From assembly GCA_000314955.1 (NCBI GenBank), contig BAEM01000004.1, forward strand, positions 1 to 64,000: a DNA stretch of 64,000 bases, read 5' to 3'. This stretch comes from Paraglaciecola chathamensis S18K6 (lineage in GTDB: Bacteria > Pseudomonadota > Gammaproteobacteria > Enterobacterales > Alteromonadaceae). Within the stretch, counting starts at the first letter, position 1, and each line of letters opens with the position of its first letter. A program made the position numbers and the translations under genes. The notes beneath the pieces are model-generated. The model had not been told where the DNA came from, did no database searches, and saw nothing but the letters and a program-made list of their open reading frames with translations. Positions 10,599 to 19,851 of this stretch are shown one piece after another.

Positions 10599-10640
10599 TA
10601 TTCACCTTTTCGTATTCGCCTCTGTTTATTCGCCTCTTTT
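10599..10640. repeat. Three 14-bp tandem repeats
   Basis: Three imperfect copies of TATTCGCCTCTNTT (10599-10612, 10613-10626, 10627-10640) lie between the coiled-coil gene and the stop codon of the convergent LysR gene, overlapping that stop by two bases. Confidence 0.6.
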
Positions 10641-11532
10641 ACGGCAAAGGTGATTGTTGATTCACCCAATCCCATAAGGCTTGGGCCGATACAGACATAT
10701 TGCTTTGCACTTTTTTAACCATTCCTACTCGTTTACTTAGCCCGGGTCCCTTAATAGGCAAACAGACTAAGCCAAGGCGCTGCATTTGCTGCTGACATAA
10801 CCCGGGTACAATAGACACACCTAGTCCGTGCTCCACAAATTGACCCAAAGTCGCCAATTGCGAAGCTTCGGCAACCATATTTAGCTTTAATGCCAAATGT
10901 TCATAATGACTATCGACCCACCTACGGATCGCCGAGCCCCGGTTCATAGCCACAAACGGGTATTGGGCTAGCTGACCCCAACTTACCTCACTGTTTGCAC
11001 TTAACGCGTGTTTACTTGGTAATACAGCAATAAATTTATCGCTAAACATAGGGTGAAATGTAAGCCCTTCTAATTGCTCAGTTTCAAAGGTAAAGCCCAA
11101 GGCGACCCTTTCCTCTAACACCGCTTTAATGACTTGCTCCATCACGATGTCTGCCACGCTCACTTTCACGTTAGGGAACTGTGATTGAAACTGGGACAAA
11201 ATAGACGGTAAATGCCCAACTGCAAATGATGGCATGGCAGCAATCGACAATTTCCCTCGGCCCATAGAAAAAACCTGCTGCAAATCGCCAAAGGCATCTT
11301 GCCAGTCATTCATCAAACGTATAGCTGTGGGCAGAAAATCCTGCCCTTCAGGGCTCAATTGTACTTTTCGGGTGGTGCGCGAGAACAGCGCCCCGCCGAC
11401 CTGCTCTTCCATTTTTTTGATCGCACTGGAAAGCGCAGGCTGAGACAAGCACATTTTCTGGGCCGCCTCAGCAAATGTTGAAGATTGCGCAACTTGCACA
11501 AACGCTTGAAGTTGTCGGTAAGAAACATTCAT
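10639..11532 (-). CDS. LysR-type transcriptional regulator next to CoA-transferase genes
   Basis: A 297-residue LysR regulator. The N-terminal winged helix-turn-helix is clear (MNVSYRQLQAFVQVAQ, MCLSQPALSSAIKKME), followed by the usual linker helix and an effector-binding domain of two alpha/beta subdomains to residue 297. It is divergent from the 3-oxoacid CoA-transferase genes. A perfect 12-bp-arm palindrome (11551-11577) lies 19 bases before its start codon, the classic arrangement of a LysR protein that represses itself and activates its neighbour. The effector is probably a short-chain keto acid or its CoA ester; this is inference from context alone. The specific subfamily is not recognised. 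Confidence 0.88.
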   Translation of the reverse strand: MNVSYRQLQAFVQVAQSSTFAEAAQKMCLSQPALSSAIKKMEEQVGGALFSRTTRKVQLSPEGQDFLPTAIRLMNDWQDAFGDLQQVFSMGRGKLSIAAMPSFAVGHLPSILSQFQSQFPNVKVSVADIVMEQVIKAVLEERVALGFTFETEQLEGLTFHPMFSDKFIAVLPSKHALSANSEVSWGQLAQYPFVAMNRGSAIRRWVDSHYEHLALKLNMVAEASQLATLGQFVEHGLGVSIVPGLCQQQMQRLGLVCLPIKGPGLSKRVGMVKKVQSNMSVSAQALWDWVNQQSPLP

Positions 11533-11550
11533 GACTCAGTGGCTCACACC

Positions 11551-11577
11551 CTATTAATAAATAAAATTTATTAATAG
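11551..11577. promoter_or_regulatory. Perfect palindrome, probable LysR operator
   Basis: Arms CTATTAATAAAT (11551-11562) and ATTTATTAATAG (11566-11577) are exact reverse complements around AAA. Both arms include the T-N11-A spacing typical of LysR sites. It lies in the divergent promoter region between the LysR gene and the CoA-transferase operon. Confidence 0.65.
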
Positions 11578-11651
11578 GCATATTAATTCAACTTTACTAT
11601 CAAAAGATAGTCTTTATATTGATGTTAAATAAACGTAAACGAGGAATGAAC

Positions 11652-12371
11652 ATGGCAGGTTTTGACAAAGTAGTGAGCAGCTACGAAGACGCAATGGCTG
11701 GCTTAGAAGACAACATGACCGTTATCGCAGGTGGATTTGGGTTATGCGGTATCCCAGAGGGCCTAATTGGACAAATGAAAAAAATGGGCACCAAAGGCCT
11801 TACCATAGTGTCGAACAACTGCGGCGTCGATGGGTTCGGTTTAGGTTTGCTACTTGAAGACAAGCAAGTAAAAAAAATGATTTCGTCTTATGTGGGTGAA
11901 AATGCGCTTTTTGAACGTCAATTATTAGATGGCGAGCTTGAAGTAGAGTTAACGCCACAAGGCACCCTAGCAGAAAAAATGCGTGCCGGTGGCGCAGGTA
12001 TACCCGCTTTCTATACAGCGACCGGCTATGGCACACCTGTAGGTGAAGGAAAAGAAGTAAAAGAATTTAATGGCCGTCCATACATCATGGAAGAATCCAT
12101 TACTGGAGATTTTGCCATCGTTAAAGCGTGGAAAGCTGACCGATACGGCAACTGTATTTATCGCCACACAGCACAAAACTTTAATCCTATGGCAGCAACT
12201 GCTGGTAAAATTACCGTTCTTGAAGTGGAAGAACTCGTTGAGCCAGGTGAAATAGAGCCAAGTCAAATACATACCCCTGGTATCTATATCGACCGCGTGA
12301 TTGTAGGGCAGTTTGAAAAACGTATTGAACGAAAAGTTTTAGCAAAAAATTCAACCGAGCAAGGGCAATAG
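11652..12371 (+). CDS. scoA: 3-oxoacid CoA-transferase, subunit A
   Basis: The alpha subunit (239 residues) of a heteromeric CoA-transferase that moves CoA from succinyl-CoA (or acetyl-CoA) to a 3-oxoacid such as acetoacetate, allowing use of ketone bodies or keto acids. The CoA-binding signature near the N-terminus is visible as [17 protein letters not shown] (residues 24-40), and [14 protein letters not shown] follows. Overall it resembles succinyl-CoA:3-ketoacid CoA-transferase (ScoA) more than AtoD. I chose ATG 11652, which has GAGG about seven bases upstream; ATG 11646 is too close to that site. The B subunit follows after nine bases. Likely controlled by the divergent LysR regulator. 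The exact acceptor acid cannot be read from the sequence. Confidence 0.9.
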   Translation: MAGFDKVVSSYEDAMAGLEDNMTVIAGGFGLCGIPEGLIGQMKKMGTKGLTIVSNNCGVDGFGLGLLLEDKQVKKMISSYVGENALFERQLLDGELEVELTPQGTLAEKMRAGGAGIPAFYTATGYGTPVGEGKEVKEFNGRPYIMEESITGDFAIVKAWKADRYGNCIYRHTAQNFNPMAATAGKITVLEVEELVEPGEIEPSQIHTPGIYIDRVIVGQFEKRIERKVLAKNSTEQGQ

Positions 12372-12380
12372 GAGATCATC

Positions 12381-13049
12381 ATGGCACTATCAAGAGACCA
12401 AATCGCCATGCGTGTGGCACAAGAATTTCACGACGGCGACTATATTAACTTAGGTATTGGTATCCCAACCTTAGCCGCTAATTATGTGCCTGCTGACATG
12501 GAAGTGATGTTGCAATCAGAAAACGGATTATTAGGCATGGGCCCTTATCCCACTGAAGAAAACGTAGACGCTGATATGATAAACGCGGGTAAAGAAACCG
12601 TTACCGCGGGCGTAGGCGCTTCTATTTTTAGCTCAGCAGAGAGTTTCGCCATGATCCGCGGCGGCCATGTTGACGTTACCGTTCTTGGTGCGTTTGAAGT
12701 AGACGTAACCGGTAGCATTGCCTCTTGGATGATCCCAGATAAGTTGATTAAAGGCATGGGCGGAGCAATGGATTTAGTAGCAGGTGCGAAGAACATAATC
12801 GTAACCATGACCCATGCCGATAAACACGGGAATTCAAAATTGCTGGAAGCCTGTACCCTCCCCTTGACTGGCGTGAACTGCATTAACCGTATCATCACCG
12901 ACTTGGCTGTGATTGAAGTCAAAGAGGGAGCGTTTCATTTACTCGAGCGCGCCCCAGGTGTGAGCGTTGAAGAAATAAAAAGCAAAACCGCTGGTAAGTT
13001 GATTGTCAGCGACAACGTGCCAGAAATGCGCGTGTCATTAAGCGAATAA
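12381..13049 (+). CDS. scoB: 3-oxoacid CoA-transferase, subunit B
   Basis: The beta subunit (222 residues) of the CoA-transferase. It carries the catalytic signature SENGLLG near residue 50, whose glutamate forms the glutamyl-CoA thioester during the reaction. Further conserved stretches are [14 protein letters not shown] near the N-terminus, [15 protein letters not shown] and [11 protein letters not shown]. It begins nine bases after the A subunit behind an AGGAGA ribosome-binding site, so the two are translated from one message and form the active enzyme together. No thiolase or 3-hydroxybutyrate dehydrogenase gene is adjacent. Confidence 0.92.
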   Translation: MALSRDQIAMRVAQEFHDGDYINLGIGIPTLAANYVPADMEVMLQSENGLLGMGPYPTEENVDADMINAGKETVTAGVGASIFSSAESFAMIRGGHVDVTVLGAFEVDVTGSIASWMIPDKLIKGMGGAMDLVAGAKNIIVTMTHADKHGNSKLLEACTLPLTGVNCINRIITDLAVIEVKEGAFHLLERAPGVSVEEIKSKTAGKLIVSDNVPEMRVSLSE

Positions 13050-13130
13050 TCGACAAAACGTAAAATAAAGCTCCATAAAATGTGCGGCAATTGTATAATG
13101 CGCCCAATCCCATTTTAGAGTACTTATTTT

Positions 13131-14471
13131 TTGCAATTTAGCGATTTACCATTAGATCACCGCTTGGGTAAAGCCTTAGAGATTAAAGGGTTTACCCAAG
13201 CAACTGAAATTCAAGCGCAAGCCATTCCATATGCCCTTATGGGTAAAGATTTGATTGCCTCGTCAAAAACAGGCTCAGGAAAGACATTAGCTTTCCTGCT
13301 ACCTGCTGTGCAAAGAGTGTTAACCAAACAACCTCTAAGCCGTAAAGACCCACGAGTGCTCATTCTTGCGCCCACTCGCGAACTGGCGAAACAAGTCTTT
13401 TTTCAGCTCAAATGGTTAATTGCAAAGCATCAGTTAAAAGCAGCATTGATACTTGGCGGAGAGAATTTTAACGACCAAGTGAAAGCCCTGCGTCATTACC
13501 CTCAGTTTGTTGTGGGTACAGCGGGTCGAATTGCCGATCACCTCTCAGGTAAATCTTTGTATCTAAATGGACTCGAAATGCTCATTATGGATGAAGCTGA
13601 TCGCATGCTTGATTTAGGCTTCTCTGAGCAGTTAAAACAAATAAATGCAGCCGCTGATCACCGTAAACGCCAGTCCATGATGTTTTCAGCCACCTTAGAT
13701 AATGCCGCGCTACATCATCTCACTCAATCGATGCTAAAAGCCCCACAGCGGATCAGCATAGGTATTTCCAGCGCTGAGCATAAAGACATACAACAACGTT
13801 TCTTTTTAGCCGATAACGTCACCCACAAAGAACGCATGTTAGCCCACATCATCAACGAGAAAGACCATCGTCAGGTGATCGTGTTTACCGCTACCCGTGC
13901 CGATACTGAGCGGTTGTCGAGTCTGCTAAAAGAGCAAGGTTTGTACAGCATCGCCTTAAGCGGAAATTTAAGCCAAGGGCAACGCAATAACATCATGAGT
14001 GAGTTTGGTCGCGGTCAACAACACATTTTGGTGACCACAGATATCGCCTCTCGCGGTTTAGATTTACTTAACGTTTCTTTAGTGGTGAATTTCGATTTAC
14101 CTAAACTCGCAGATGAGTATGTACACCGTGTGGGCCGCACCGGTCGTGCGGGTAATAAAGGTGAAGCCGTATCATTTGTAGGGCCCAAAGACTGGGCGAG
14201 TTACCTTTCTATCAAAAGCTTTTTACAACAAGAAATCAGCTTTAGCGAAATTGAAGGACAAGAGGCGAAATTTAAAGGATTACGCCCCCCTAAAAAAGCC
14301 AAACCCACCGTTAAAAAGCCCGCTGGGAAAAGCGAAAATAACAAAGGGAACGCAGGCTCAGGAGCAAATAATCAAGGGCCTAATCGGGTTAAACCTATGC
14401 AAGGAACAGAAGTAGGCGATCGACCCATGAAACGTAAACCACGCAAATCCATTCAAGACGACGAAGAATAA
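13131..14471 (+). CDS. DEAD-box ATP-dependent RNA helicase
   Basis: A 446-residue DEAD-box RNA helicase. It has the Q motif (FTQATEIQAQAI, 21-32), motif I SSKTGSGKT (44-52), PTRELA, the DEAD box in IMDEADRMLDLGF, SAT in MMFSATLD, and HRVGRTGRAG in the second RecA domain. The C-terminal 65 residues are basic, low in complexity and rich in Lys, Asn and Gly, an RNA-binding tail. It resembles SrmB-like proteins of Alteromonadales; SrmB in E. coli helps assemble the large ribosomal subunit, but I cannot assign that role with certainty. The start is a TTG at 13131 and there is no in-frame ATG before the conserved Q-motif region. A terminator follows. Confidence 0.9.
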   Translation: MQFSDLPLDHRLGKALEIKGFTQATEIQAQAIPYALMGKDLIASSKTGSGKTLAFLLPAVQRVLTKQPLSRKDPRVLILAPTRELAKQVFFQLKWLIAKHQLKAALILGGENFNDQVKALRHYPQFVVGTAGRIADHLSGKSLYLNGLEMLIMDEADRMLDLGFSEQLKQINAAADHRKRQSMMFSATLDNAALHHLTQSMLKAPQRISIGISSAEHKDIQQRFFLADNVTHKERMLAHIINEKDHRQVIVFTATRADTERLSSLLKEQGLYSIALSGNLSQGQRNNIMSEFGRGQQHILVTTDIASRGLDLLNVSLVVNFDLPKLADEYVHRVGRTGRAGNKGEAVSFVGPKDWASYLSIKSFLQQEISFSEIEGQEAKFKGLRPPKKAKPTVKKPAGKSENNKGNAGSGANNQGPNRVKPMQGTEVGDRPMKRKPRKSIQDDEE

Positions 14472-14489
14472 CCTACGCTAGAAAAGCGA

Positions 14490-14523
14490 AAGCTGGACGG
14501 TTTCTACCCGTCCAGCATTTTCA
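14490..14523 (+). terminator. Terminator after the DEAD-box helicase gene
   Basis: A strong stem GCTGGACGG / CCGTCCAGC is followed by ATTTT, 20 bases after the helicase stop codon. Confidence 0.75.
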
Positions 14524-14538
14524 CTTATTTATATGTCT

Positions 14539-15090
14539 TTATTTCCACGACTCAAAGAAATCAGCCACATCACGGTTTGGCTTAGGCGACGCATCTGTTA
14601 CCGGCGTACCTAAATACAAAAAACCGACAATTTCATCATTTTCGGCACATTCTAGTGCCGCTTTAACGTTCTCATCTCGCGCATAACTGCCTGTTCGCCA
14701 GATACCATTAAAACCTTGGGCAACCGCTGCCATTTGCATGGCATGCACCGCACAGGACGCAGAAGCCACCTGTTCTACCCAAGGTACTTTCGGATGTTCA
14801 GCATATTTAGCGATTGCCACAATCACCATAGGGGCGCGTTTCGGTAACTCTGGTGCGCGCTCAATTTCTTTTTCGGTCATGTCAGCATCGATTGCTGCAC
14901 GCTCGAAAATATCCCCTAGCTTAGCTAACCCAGATTTTTCACAGACAATAAAACGCCATGGCGACAAACAAGCATGATCTGGGGCACGAAGTGCAGCTTG
15001 CATGATATTAGTCAACTCCTCACCTTCCGGTGCAGGCGCTTGGAGTCTAGGATGTGAGCTACGATTAAGTAGCAAGTTTAAGGCGTCCAT
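14539..15090 (-). CDS. ydjA: Nitroreductase family protein, YdjA-like
   Basis: A 183-residue FMN-dependent nitroreductase-fold protein close to E. coli YdjA. It starts MDALNLLLNR, contains RAPDHACLSPWRF (FMN-binding region), VPWVEQVASASCAVHAMQ and AQGFNGIWRTGSYA, and ends with IVGFLYLGTP, all in the order of YdjA. Such proteins use NAD(P)H to reduce nitro or quinone compounds; the natural substrate of YdjA is not established. I chose ATG 15090, which aligns with the E. coli start; a TTG at 15108 would add seven residues. A single-gene unit facing the helicase gene. Confidence 0.88.
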   Translation of the reverse strand: MDALNLLLNRSSHPRLQAPAPEGEELTNIMQAALRAPDHACLSPWRFIVCEKSGLAKLGDIFERAAIDADMTEKEIERAPELPKRAPMVIVAIAKYAEHPKVPWVEQVASASCAVHAMQMAAVAQGFNGIWRTGSYARDENVKAALECAENDEIVGFLYLGTPVTDASPKPNRDVADFFESWK

Positions 15091-15161
15091 AAAATAAAAA
15101 TACCTCAAAGGAAAACAGAATGTAGGCCACCAGTATGGCGACTATCATAGCGCGGAGCAAT

Positions 15162-15190
15162 AAAAAAAGGCGCACAATGCGCCTTGATTT
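15162..15190 (-). terminator. Terminator of the DoxX gene
   Basis: On the minus strand AAGGCGCA / TGCGCCTT with a three-base loop is followed by seven T, 17 bases after the DoxX stop codon. Confidence 0.8.
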
Positions 15191-15206
15191 TTATCGTCAT
15201 TATGCG

Positions 15207-15827
15207 TTATTCAGGCATAAATTTTTTGCGTAAAAAATAATCCACACTGGTAAATTTGCCGCCGCCGGTAAAAAACAAAGACAGCAACATAAAGAAGTAA
15301 GTCATCGCAAATTCAATCCCGTTGTTTAAGATCACAAACTTACCGCTGGATGTCAGCCAATTGTAATTGCCATGCTCTTGCAACAAGTTTTTAGCCGCGG
15401 CTAATTTGTCCGGAGCGCTCATTACATTCTCATTTAACATGATTGTCCCATCTGATAGCCAACTAGATGCATCCGCAATAGCTGGCCAGCCATTTGGCCA
15501 ATGCACGGTAAATGCAGCTACCAGCATAGTAAACATCAATGGAATAGACGCCCAGCGCGTCGCTAAACCAATCAATATAAAGATGCCACCGAGCAGTTCC
15601 GCCGCAATCGCCAACGACGCCATTAAAGCTGGCGCAGGCAGACCTAATCCATAATCAGGACTGGCAAACCAATCAACTGTATTGTCAAAACTGCCAAGTT
15701 TTGTCCATCCCGCTTGGATCATCACAGGGGCTAAATACAGTCGCAGTAGCAAGGGCGCTATTCCCTCAAAAACCGATGTCTTTTCTAACGTGCGCTGTGC
15801 ACTTGTGGCTAAATTTAATACGCTCAT
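15207..15827 (-). CDS. DoxX family inner-membrane protein
   Basis: A 206-residue DoxX-type membrane protein with four predicted membrane segments: around the LLLRLYLAPVMIQAGW stretch, then LLGGIFILIGLATRW, LMFTMLVAAFTVHW and the C-terminal AMTYFFMLLSLFFTGGG. An unusual insertion of about 40 residues (WLSDGTIMLNENVMSAPDK...) before the last segment would form a periplasmic loop. DoxX proteins are linked to redox homeostasis, but no single reaction is known. The start ATG 15827 has GCGGAA upstream; a frame extension to 15887 is possible but lacks support. It has its own terminator and is divergent from the HAD hydrolase gene. Confidence 0.82.
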   Translation of the reverse strand: MSVLNLATSAQRTLEKTSVFEGIAPLLLRLYLAPVMIQAGWTKLGSFDNTVDWFASPDYGLGLPAPALMASLAIAAELLGGIFILIGLATRWASIPLMFTMLVAAFTVHWPNGWPAIADASSWLSDGTIMLNENVMSAPDKLAAAKNLLQEHGNYNWLTSSGKFVILNNGIEFAMTYFFMLLSLFFTGGGKFTSVDYFLRKKFMPE

Positions 15828-15971
15828 AATGGTTCCGCTAACAAAATTGTTACTCATTAGATAGCAGATACTCGTAAAAACTTTCAATATAGGCGAATAA
15901 TAATTAGCCTAGCCCCAGTTCAATCAGGCAAACTGACGGCTAGTTCAAGAGTGTTAACAACGCAATTAATA

Positions 15972-16484
15972 ATGTCTACGGGTAAGGATGTGAGCAAAAT
16001 ATATTTATTTGATTGGGGAAACACTTTAATGGTCGACTTCCCCAGCGCCAATGGAAAAATGCACCTGTGGCAGAACGTTGAAACCGTCAAAGGGGCCACT
16101 ACCACTCTCAAGCAGCTAGCACAAAAGCACGATATTTATATCGCTACCAATGCAGCAGATTCAAATGAACAGGATATTCAAAAGGCGTTCGAAAGAGTAA
16201 ATTTAGCGCAATACATTTCCGGCTATTTTTGTTTCGCAAATACTGGGCTGCATAAGACGTCCGCTGACTTTTACCAGCACATCATTAAGCGGTTAAACGT
16301 AGAAGCAAGTTCAATAACAATGGTGGGCGATACCTTTGCAAAAGATGTACTCCCTGCCCTTGAATCGGGGGTCAATGCCGTTTGGTATAACCCAAAACAC
16401 TTGCCGCAACGCGCACTAAACAAGCCCCTCACTAAAAATCAGAGCTTCACGGTTATCAATCAACTAGAAGCACTGCTGCCTTGA
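15972..16484 (+). CDS. HAD superfamily hydrolase with atypical motif I
   Basis: A 170-residue haloacid dehalogenase-fold protein. Motif I reads FDWGNTL (Asp14), motif II is the threonine/asparagine in YIATNAA, a conserved lysine occurs in GLHKTSADFYQ, and motif III is MVGDTFAKDV with the metal-binding Asp pair. The second aspartate of motif I (usual DXD) is a glycine here, which in many HAD phosphatases is the acid/base residue; some related groups naturally have DWG at this place. The cap is very small. The substrate is unknown, probably a phosphate ester. ATG 15972 was chosen, but a GTG at 15951 is also open. It is convergent with miaE. Confidence 0.8.
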   Translation: MSTGKDVSKIYLFDWGNTLMVDFPSANGKMHLWQNVETVKGATTTLKQLAQKHDIYIATNAADSNEQDIQKAFERVNLAQYISGYFCFANTGLHKTSADFYQHIIKRLNVEASSITMVGDTFAKDVLPALESGVNAVWYNPKHLPQRALNKPLTKNQSFTVINQLEALLP

Positions 16485-16545
16485 AGGAATGTTGCTTCGA
16501 ATTAAGCACTTTCTTATCCTGTCAAGATGGGCAATGTTTGAGAAA

Positions 16546-16568
16546 GCCCCGCCTCTAATTCGCGGGGG
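16546..16568 (-). terminator. Possible terminator overlapping the miaE stop codon
   Basis: On the minus strand CCCCGC / GCGGGG surrounds the miaE stop codon in the loop and is followed by CTTTCTC. The T-tract is short, so this is tentative. Confidence 0.4.
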
Positions 16569-17307
16569 TGCCGCTGTGAAATTTAAAATCACTATCGGGC
16601 TGCCGGATCAAATCCGCTTCTACCTGTGCAAAAAACACAATCCGTGCTGATATGTCATGACCTGCTATTTCTTCGGCTAATGTTAGGTAGTCTTGATAAT
16701 GACGAGCTTCTGAGCGTAGCAGTGAGATATAAAAATCCCCTAGGGGTTTGTCTAAGAATGGGGCAATTTTAGCAAAACGCTCACAGGAGCGCGCTTCAAT
16801 GTAAGCACCGCAAATTAGCTTGTCGATGAGTGCATCAGGCTCGTGGGTTTTAACATGCCGTAAAAGCCCTTTTGCATAACGACTCGATTCAATTTTGTCA
16901 TACTCGATATCGTATTTATGCATCATCTCGAGCACTTGGTAGAAATGATGCAACTCTTCGCGGATAAGCATGACCATTTTGTCGACTAAATCTTGCCCGT
17001 AGCGACTTCCAGATTTAACCAGCATAGACTTATCTAATTTTAACTTTTCAAGCTCTCTCCAGTCGCCAATTTGACGATAGGCAAAATCCTCATAGGGCTT
17101 TAACCAATCAAGCAAAGCTTTGGCGCTGTCTGCATCCACCGCATAGCGACGAATTAGAAACATCGCACTTTGCGCGGCCTTTAATTCACAAATGAGATGA
17201 TCCGTCAAAAGTACGGCTAAGTTTTCTTTCTTAACGGCTTCGGTGACCCACTCATCTGGGGTATCACATTTTAAAAACGCTTTTATAGGAGCTAACAAAT
17301 TTTCCAA
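16555..17307 (-). CDS. miaE: tRNA-(ms2io6A37) hydroxylase MiaE
   Basis: A 250-residue diiron monooxygenase that hydroxylates the isopentenyl group of 2-methylthio-N6-isopentenyladenosine at position 37 of tRNAs reading UNN codons. The helical-bundle diiron ligands can be seen as Glu in HLICELKAAQ, the pair in IREELHHF, Glu in AYIEARSCERF and the pair in RSEARHYQDY. Length fits the family (about 250). It stands alone, convergent with the HAD hydrolase. The partner genes miaA and miaB are outside the window. Confidence 0.92.
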   Translation of the reverse strand: MENLLAPIKAFLKCDTPDEWVTEAVKKENLAVLLTDHLICELKAAQSAMFLIRRYAVDADSAKALLDWLKPYEDFAYRQIGDWRELEKLKLDKSMLVKSGSRYGQDLVDKMVMLIREELHHFYQVLEMMHKYDIEYDKIESSRYAKGLLRHVKTHEPDALIDKLICGAYIEARSCERFAKIAPFLDKPLGDFYISLLRSEARHYQDYLTLAEEIAGHDISARIVFFAQVEADLIRQPDSDFKFHSGTPAN

Positions 17308-17622
17308 ACTATATGACCTACACTACACATCAACATTATATCGCTAAACACACGTTAGCCTAACAGCAGCGCATTGTAACATAAGCCTGATACAACACTC
17401 CTAATACACGTGGCATTTTCTGCTATCCCCCGGCGTTTTTTCTACAAAATGAAACCGAGTTAAGAGCCACTCTAAATGAAACAAAACAATCGACGTATTA
17501 CTAAAATTTATAGTCAACATTAAGCTGATGCATAAAACTGTTGACGAATTAACCAACCTACAACAGAATAAACGTTAACCAGTTGTAAATTCATTGTTAA
17601 AAACAAAAGAGCGAGTAACTAT
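17308..17622. other. Intergenic region between miaE and the Yip1 gene
   Basis: 315 bases without a credible gene. It should hold the divergent promoters of miaE and the Yip1 gene. TTGACG at 17541-17546 with a possible CAGAAT 17 bases on is a weak candidate for the plus-strand promoter. I see no repeat or stable hairpin. Confidence 0.4.
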
Positions 17623-18222
17623 ATGATTTTGAATCACCTGTGGGGATTGTACGCCCATCCTAAAGAAGAATGGCACAGCATTGACGACCGACACGAAACC
17701 TACTTTTACAGTTTAAGCCATATTGCTCTTATCTCACTTATCCCCGCCGTAATGACATATTACTCTACCGCCTATCTAGGCTGGAGCATTGGTGTTGGCG
17801 ATACCATTAAATTAACAAAAGAAAGCGCTGGCATAATGAGCGTCGGCACTTATTTAGGCTTGGTAATAGGCGTATTAGCCTTATCCGTTTTGATTCACGA
17901 ATTAGCCAAAGCCTTTGATTCAACACCCACTTATACCCAATCACTTGAACTGGCAGCGTATACAGCAACACCTTTATTTATGGTCGGGTTTGCAGCCTTC
18001 TATCCGGTTTTATGGTTTGTGATGCTAATTGGCTTAGTAGGCTTAACCTACTCGGTTTATTTGTTGTACACGGGCACGCCCATCTTAATGCACATACCGG
18101 AAGAAAAAGGCTTTATCTATGCCAGCTCTGTTGTAACCTGTGGCCTGGTACTTCTCACTATTTTGATGGCTGCATCGGTTATTTTATGGAGTATGGGCAT
18201 GGGCCCCGTATTTACCGGATAG
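17623..18222 (+). CDS. Yip1 family inner-membrane protein
   Basis: A 199-residue protein with five predicted membrane helices: about residues 29-50, 70-92, 110-132, 134-150 and 165-190. The N-terminus HLWGLYAHPKEEWHSI is typical of bacterial Yip1-domain proteins, whose function is unknown. The ATG follows GAGCGAG. It is a single-gene unit, ending at a hairpin shared with the convergent purF gene. Confidence 0.8.
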   Translation: MILNHLWGLYAHPKEEWHSIDDRHETYFYSLSHIALISLIPAVMTYYSTAYLGWSIGVGDTIKLTKESAGIMSVGTYLGLVIGVLALSVLIHELAKAFDSTPTYTQSLELAAYTATPLFMVGFAAFYPVLWFVMLIGLVGLTYSVYLLYTGTPILMHIPEEKGFIYASSVVTCGLVLLTILMAASVILWSMGMGPVFTG

Positions 18223-18246
18223 CGAGTTTTTTAAAACCTCGGATAC

Positions 18247-18278
18247 AAAAAAGCGCTGAACATTCAGCGCTTTTTTAT
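18247..18278. terminator. Bidirectional terminator between the Yip1 gene and purF
   Basis: The stem AGCGCTGA / TCAGCGCT with flanking A-run and T-run can end both converging transcripts. It is followed by a short ATTGA repeat (18281-18300). Confidence 0.85.
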
Positions 18279-18304
18279 ATTGGATTGAATTGAATTGAAT
18301 AAAG

Positions 18305-19825
18305 CTATGAATCTTCCTGCATGTTATGCATTTCTAGGTTACTCAACTCCGTTTGAATGCCGGCATTTTTAGCTCCTTCATTACGCAACGTATCAATGCG
18401 CTCTAAATAGTTTTGATCTACATCACCTGTGATGTAATTGCCATCGAACACAGACGTTTCAAAACGACCAATCTCCGGATTAAGTTCAGTAACAGCTTCC
18501 ACTAAGTCACTGATATCTTGAAAAATCAGACCATCGGCACGTATTAGATCACTGATTTCCTCAATTTCACGGCCATAGGCAATCAACTCATTCACCGAGG
18601 GCATATCAATACCATATACGTTTGGAAAACGAATTTCCGGAGCAGCAGAGGCAAAATACACTTTCTTAGCACCAGACTCACGCGCCATATCGATGATTTG
18701 CTCTGACGTCGTACCACGCACAATAGAGTCATCTACCAGCAAAACGTTTTTGCCAGCAAACTCTGACGAGATCGCATTTAACTTACGACGCACTGATTTA
18801 CGGCGCATCGTTTGTCCAGGCATGATGAAGGTGCGACCAATATAACGGTTTTTGACAAAGCCTTGGCGGTACGGCAAATTCAACTCAAGGGATATTTGTA
18901 GCGCCACATCGGTGGATGTTTCAGGGATAGGAATTACCACATCAATATCCATGTCAGCCCATTCCCGTGCGATTTTCTGACCTAATTTACGGCCCATGTT
19001 CACTCGAGATGCATACACAGAAATGCCATCAATGAATGAATCTGGACGCGCGAAGTAAACAAACTCGAAAATACACGGTGCGTTTATCGCTCCATGAGCA
19101 CATTGCTGGGTATGCAGTTGGCCACTTTCGGTCACATAAATCGCTTCACCTGGTGCTACATCTCGAATAAAAGTAAAACCAACGGCATCGAGTGCAACAC
19201 TTTCTGAGGCCACCATGTACTCGTCACCAAATTCGGTTTTGCGCTTACCTAAAGCTAAAGGACGAATTCCGAAAGGGTCTCTGAAAGCCAACATGCCATT
19301 ACCTATGATGGCTGCAACCACTGCATACGCACCGCGTACTTTTTGATGTACTGTTGTTACCGCCTTAAAGACTTCTTCAGGCGTCAGGCTTAAACCTTCA
19401 CAATTGTGTAGCTCATGGGCAATGATGTTAAGCAGCAACTCAGAATCAGAGGTTGTGTTGATATGCCGCTTGGCAATTCTAAACACTTCGTCTTTCAAGT
19501 CATGGGCGTTGGTCAAATTACCATTGTGCGCAAACGCAATACCAAAGGGAGAGTTAACATAGAAGGGCTGCGCTTCAGCGGAACTTGAGCTGCCAGCAGT
19601 AGGATAACGAACGTGCCCAATGCCAAACTGACCAGTAAGACGCTTCATGTGACGCGTATGGAATACATCACGGACTAAACCATTGTCTTTACGAAGATGA
19701 AATACACCATCATCAATGGTGATGATCCCTGCGGCATCTTGCCCACGATGTTGCAATACGGTCAATGCATCATACAAAGACTGATTTACTGGACTTTTAC
19801 CTACAATTCCGACAATACCACACAT
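18305..19825 (-). CDS. purF: Amidophosphoribosyltransferase
   Basis: PurF (506 residues; E. coli 505) makes 5-phosphoribosylamine from PRPP and glutamine, the first step of purine synthesis. The start MCGIVGIVG places the catalytic Cys at position 2 once Met is removed, which fixes the start at ATG 19825 despite an open frame to 19903; AAGG stands before it. The glutaminase domain covers about 1-230 with [15 protein letters not shown] and AHNGNL. The phosphoribosyltransferase domain carries the PRPP loop [14 protein letters not shown]. There is no iron-sulfur cysteine set, as in the E. coli type. It follows cvpA by 26 bases, the same order as in E. coli. Confidence 0.97.
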   Translation of the reverse strand: MCGIVGIVGKSPVNQSLYDALTVLQHRGQDAAGIITIDDGVFHLRKDNGLVRDVFHTRHMKRLTGQFGIGHVRYPTAGSSSSAEAQPFYVNSPFGIAFAHNGNLTNAHDLKDEVFRIAKRHINTTSDSELLLNIIAHELHNCEGLSLTPEEVFKAVTTVHQKVRGAYAVVAAIIGNGMLAFRDPFGIRPLALGKRKTEFGDEYMVASESVALDAVGFTFIRDVAPGEAIYVTESGQLHTQQCAHGAINAPCIFEFVYFARPDSFIDGISVYASRVNMGRKLGQKIAREWADMDIDVVIPIPETSTDVALQISLELNLPYRQGFVKNRYIGRTFIMPGQTMRRKSVRRKLNAISSEFAGKNVLLVDDSIVRGTTSEQIIDMARESGAKKVYFASAAPEIRFPNVYGIDMPSVNELIAYGREIEEISDLIRADGLIFQDISDLVEAVTELNPEIGRFETSVFDGNYITGDVDQNYLERIDTLRNEGAKNAGIQTELSNLEMHNMQEDS

Positions 19826-19851
19826 GTGAGTTACCTTTTTATACGGGTCTG

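Noticed and set aside
12545-12922. A 125-residue minus-strand frame opposite scoB
   Set aside because: It is a mirror of conserved CoA-transferase sequence.
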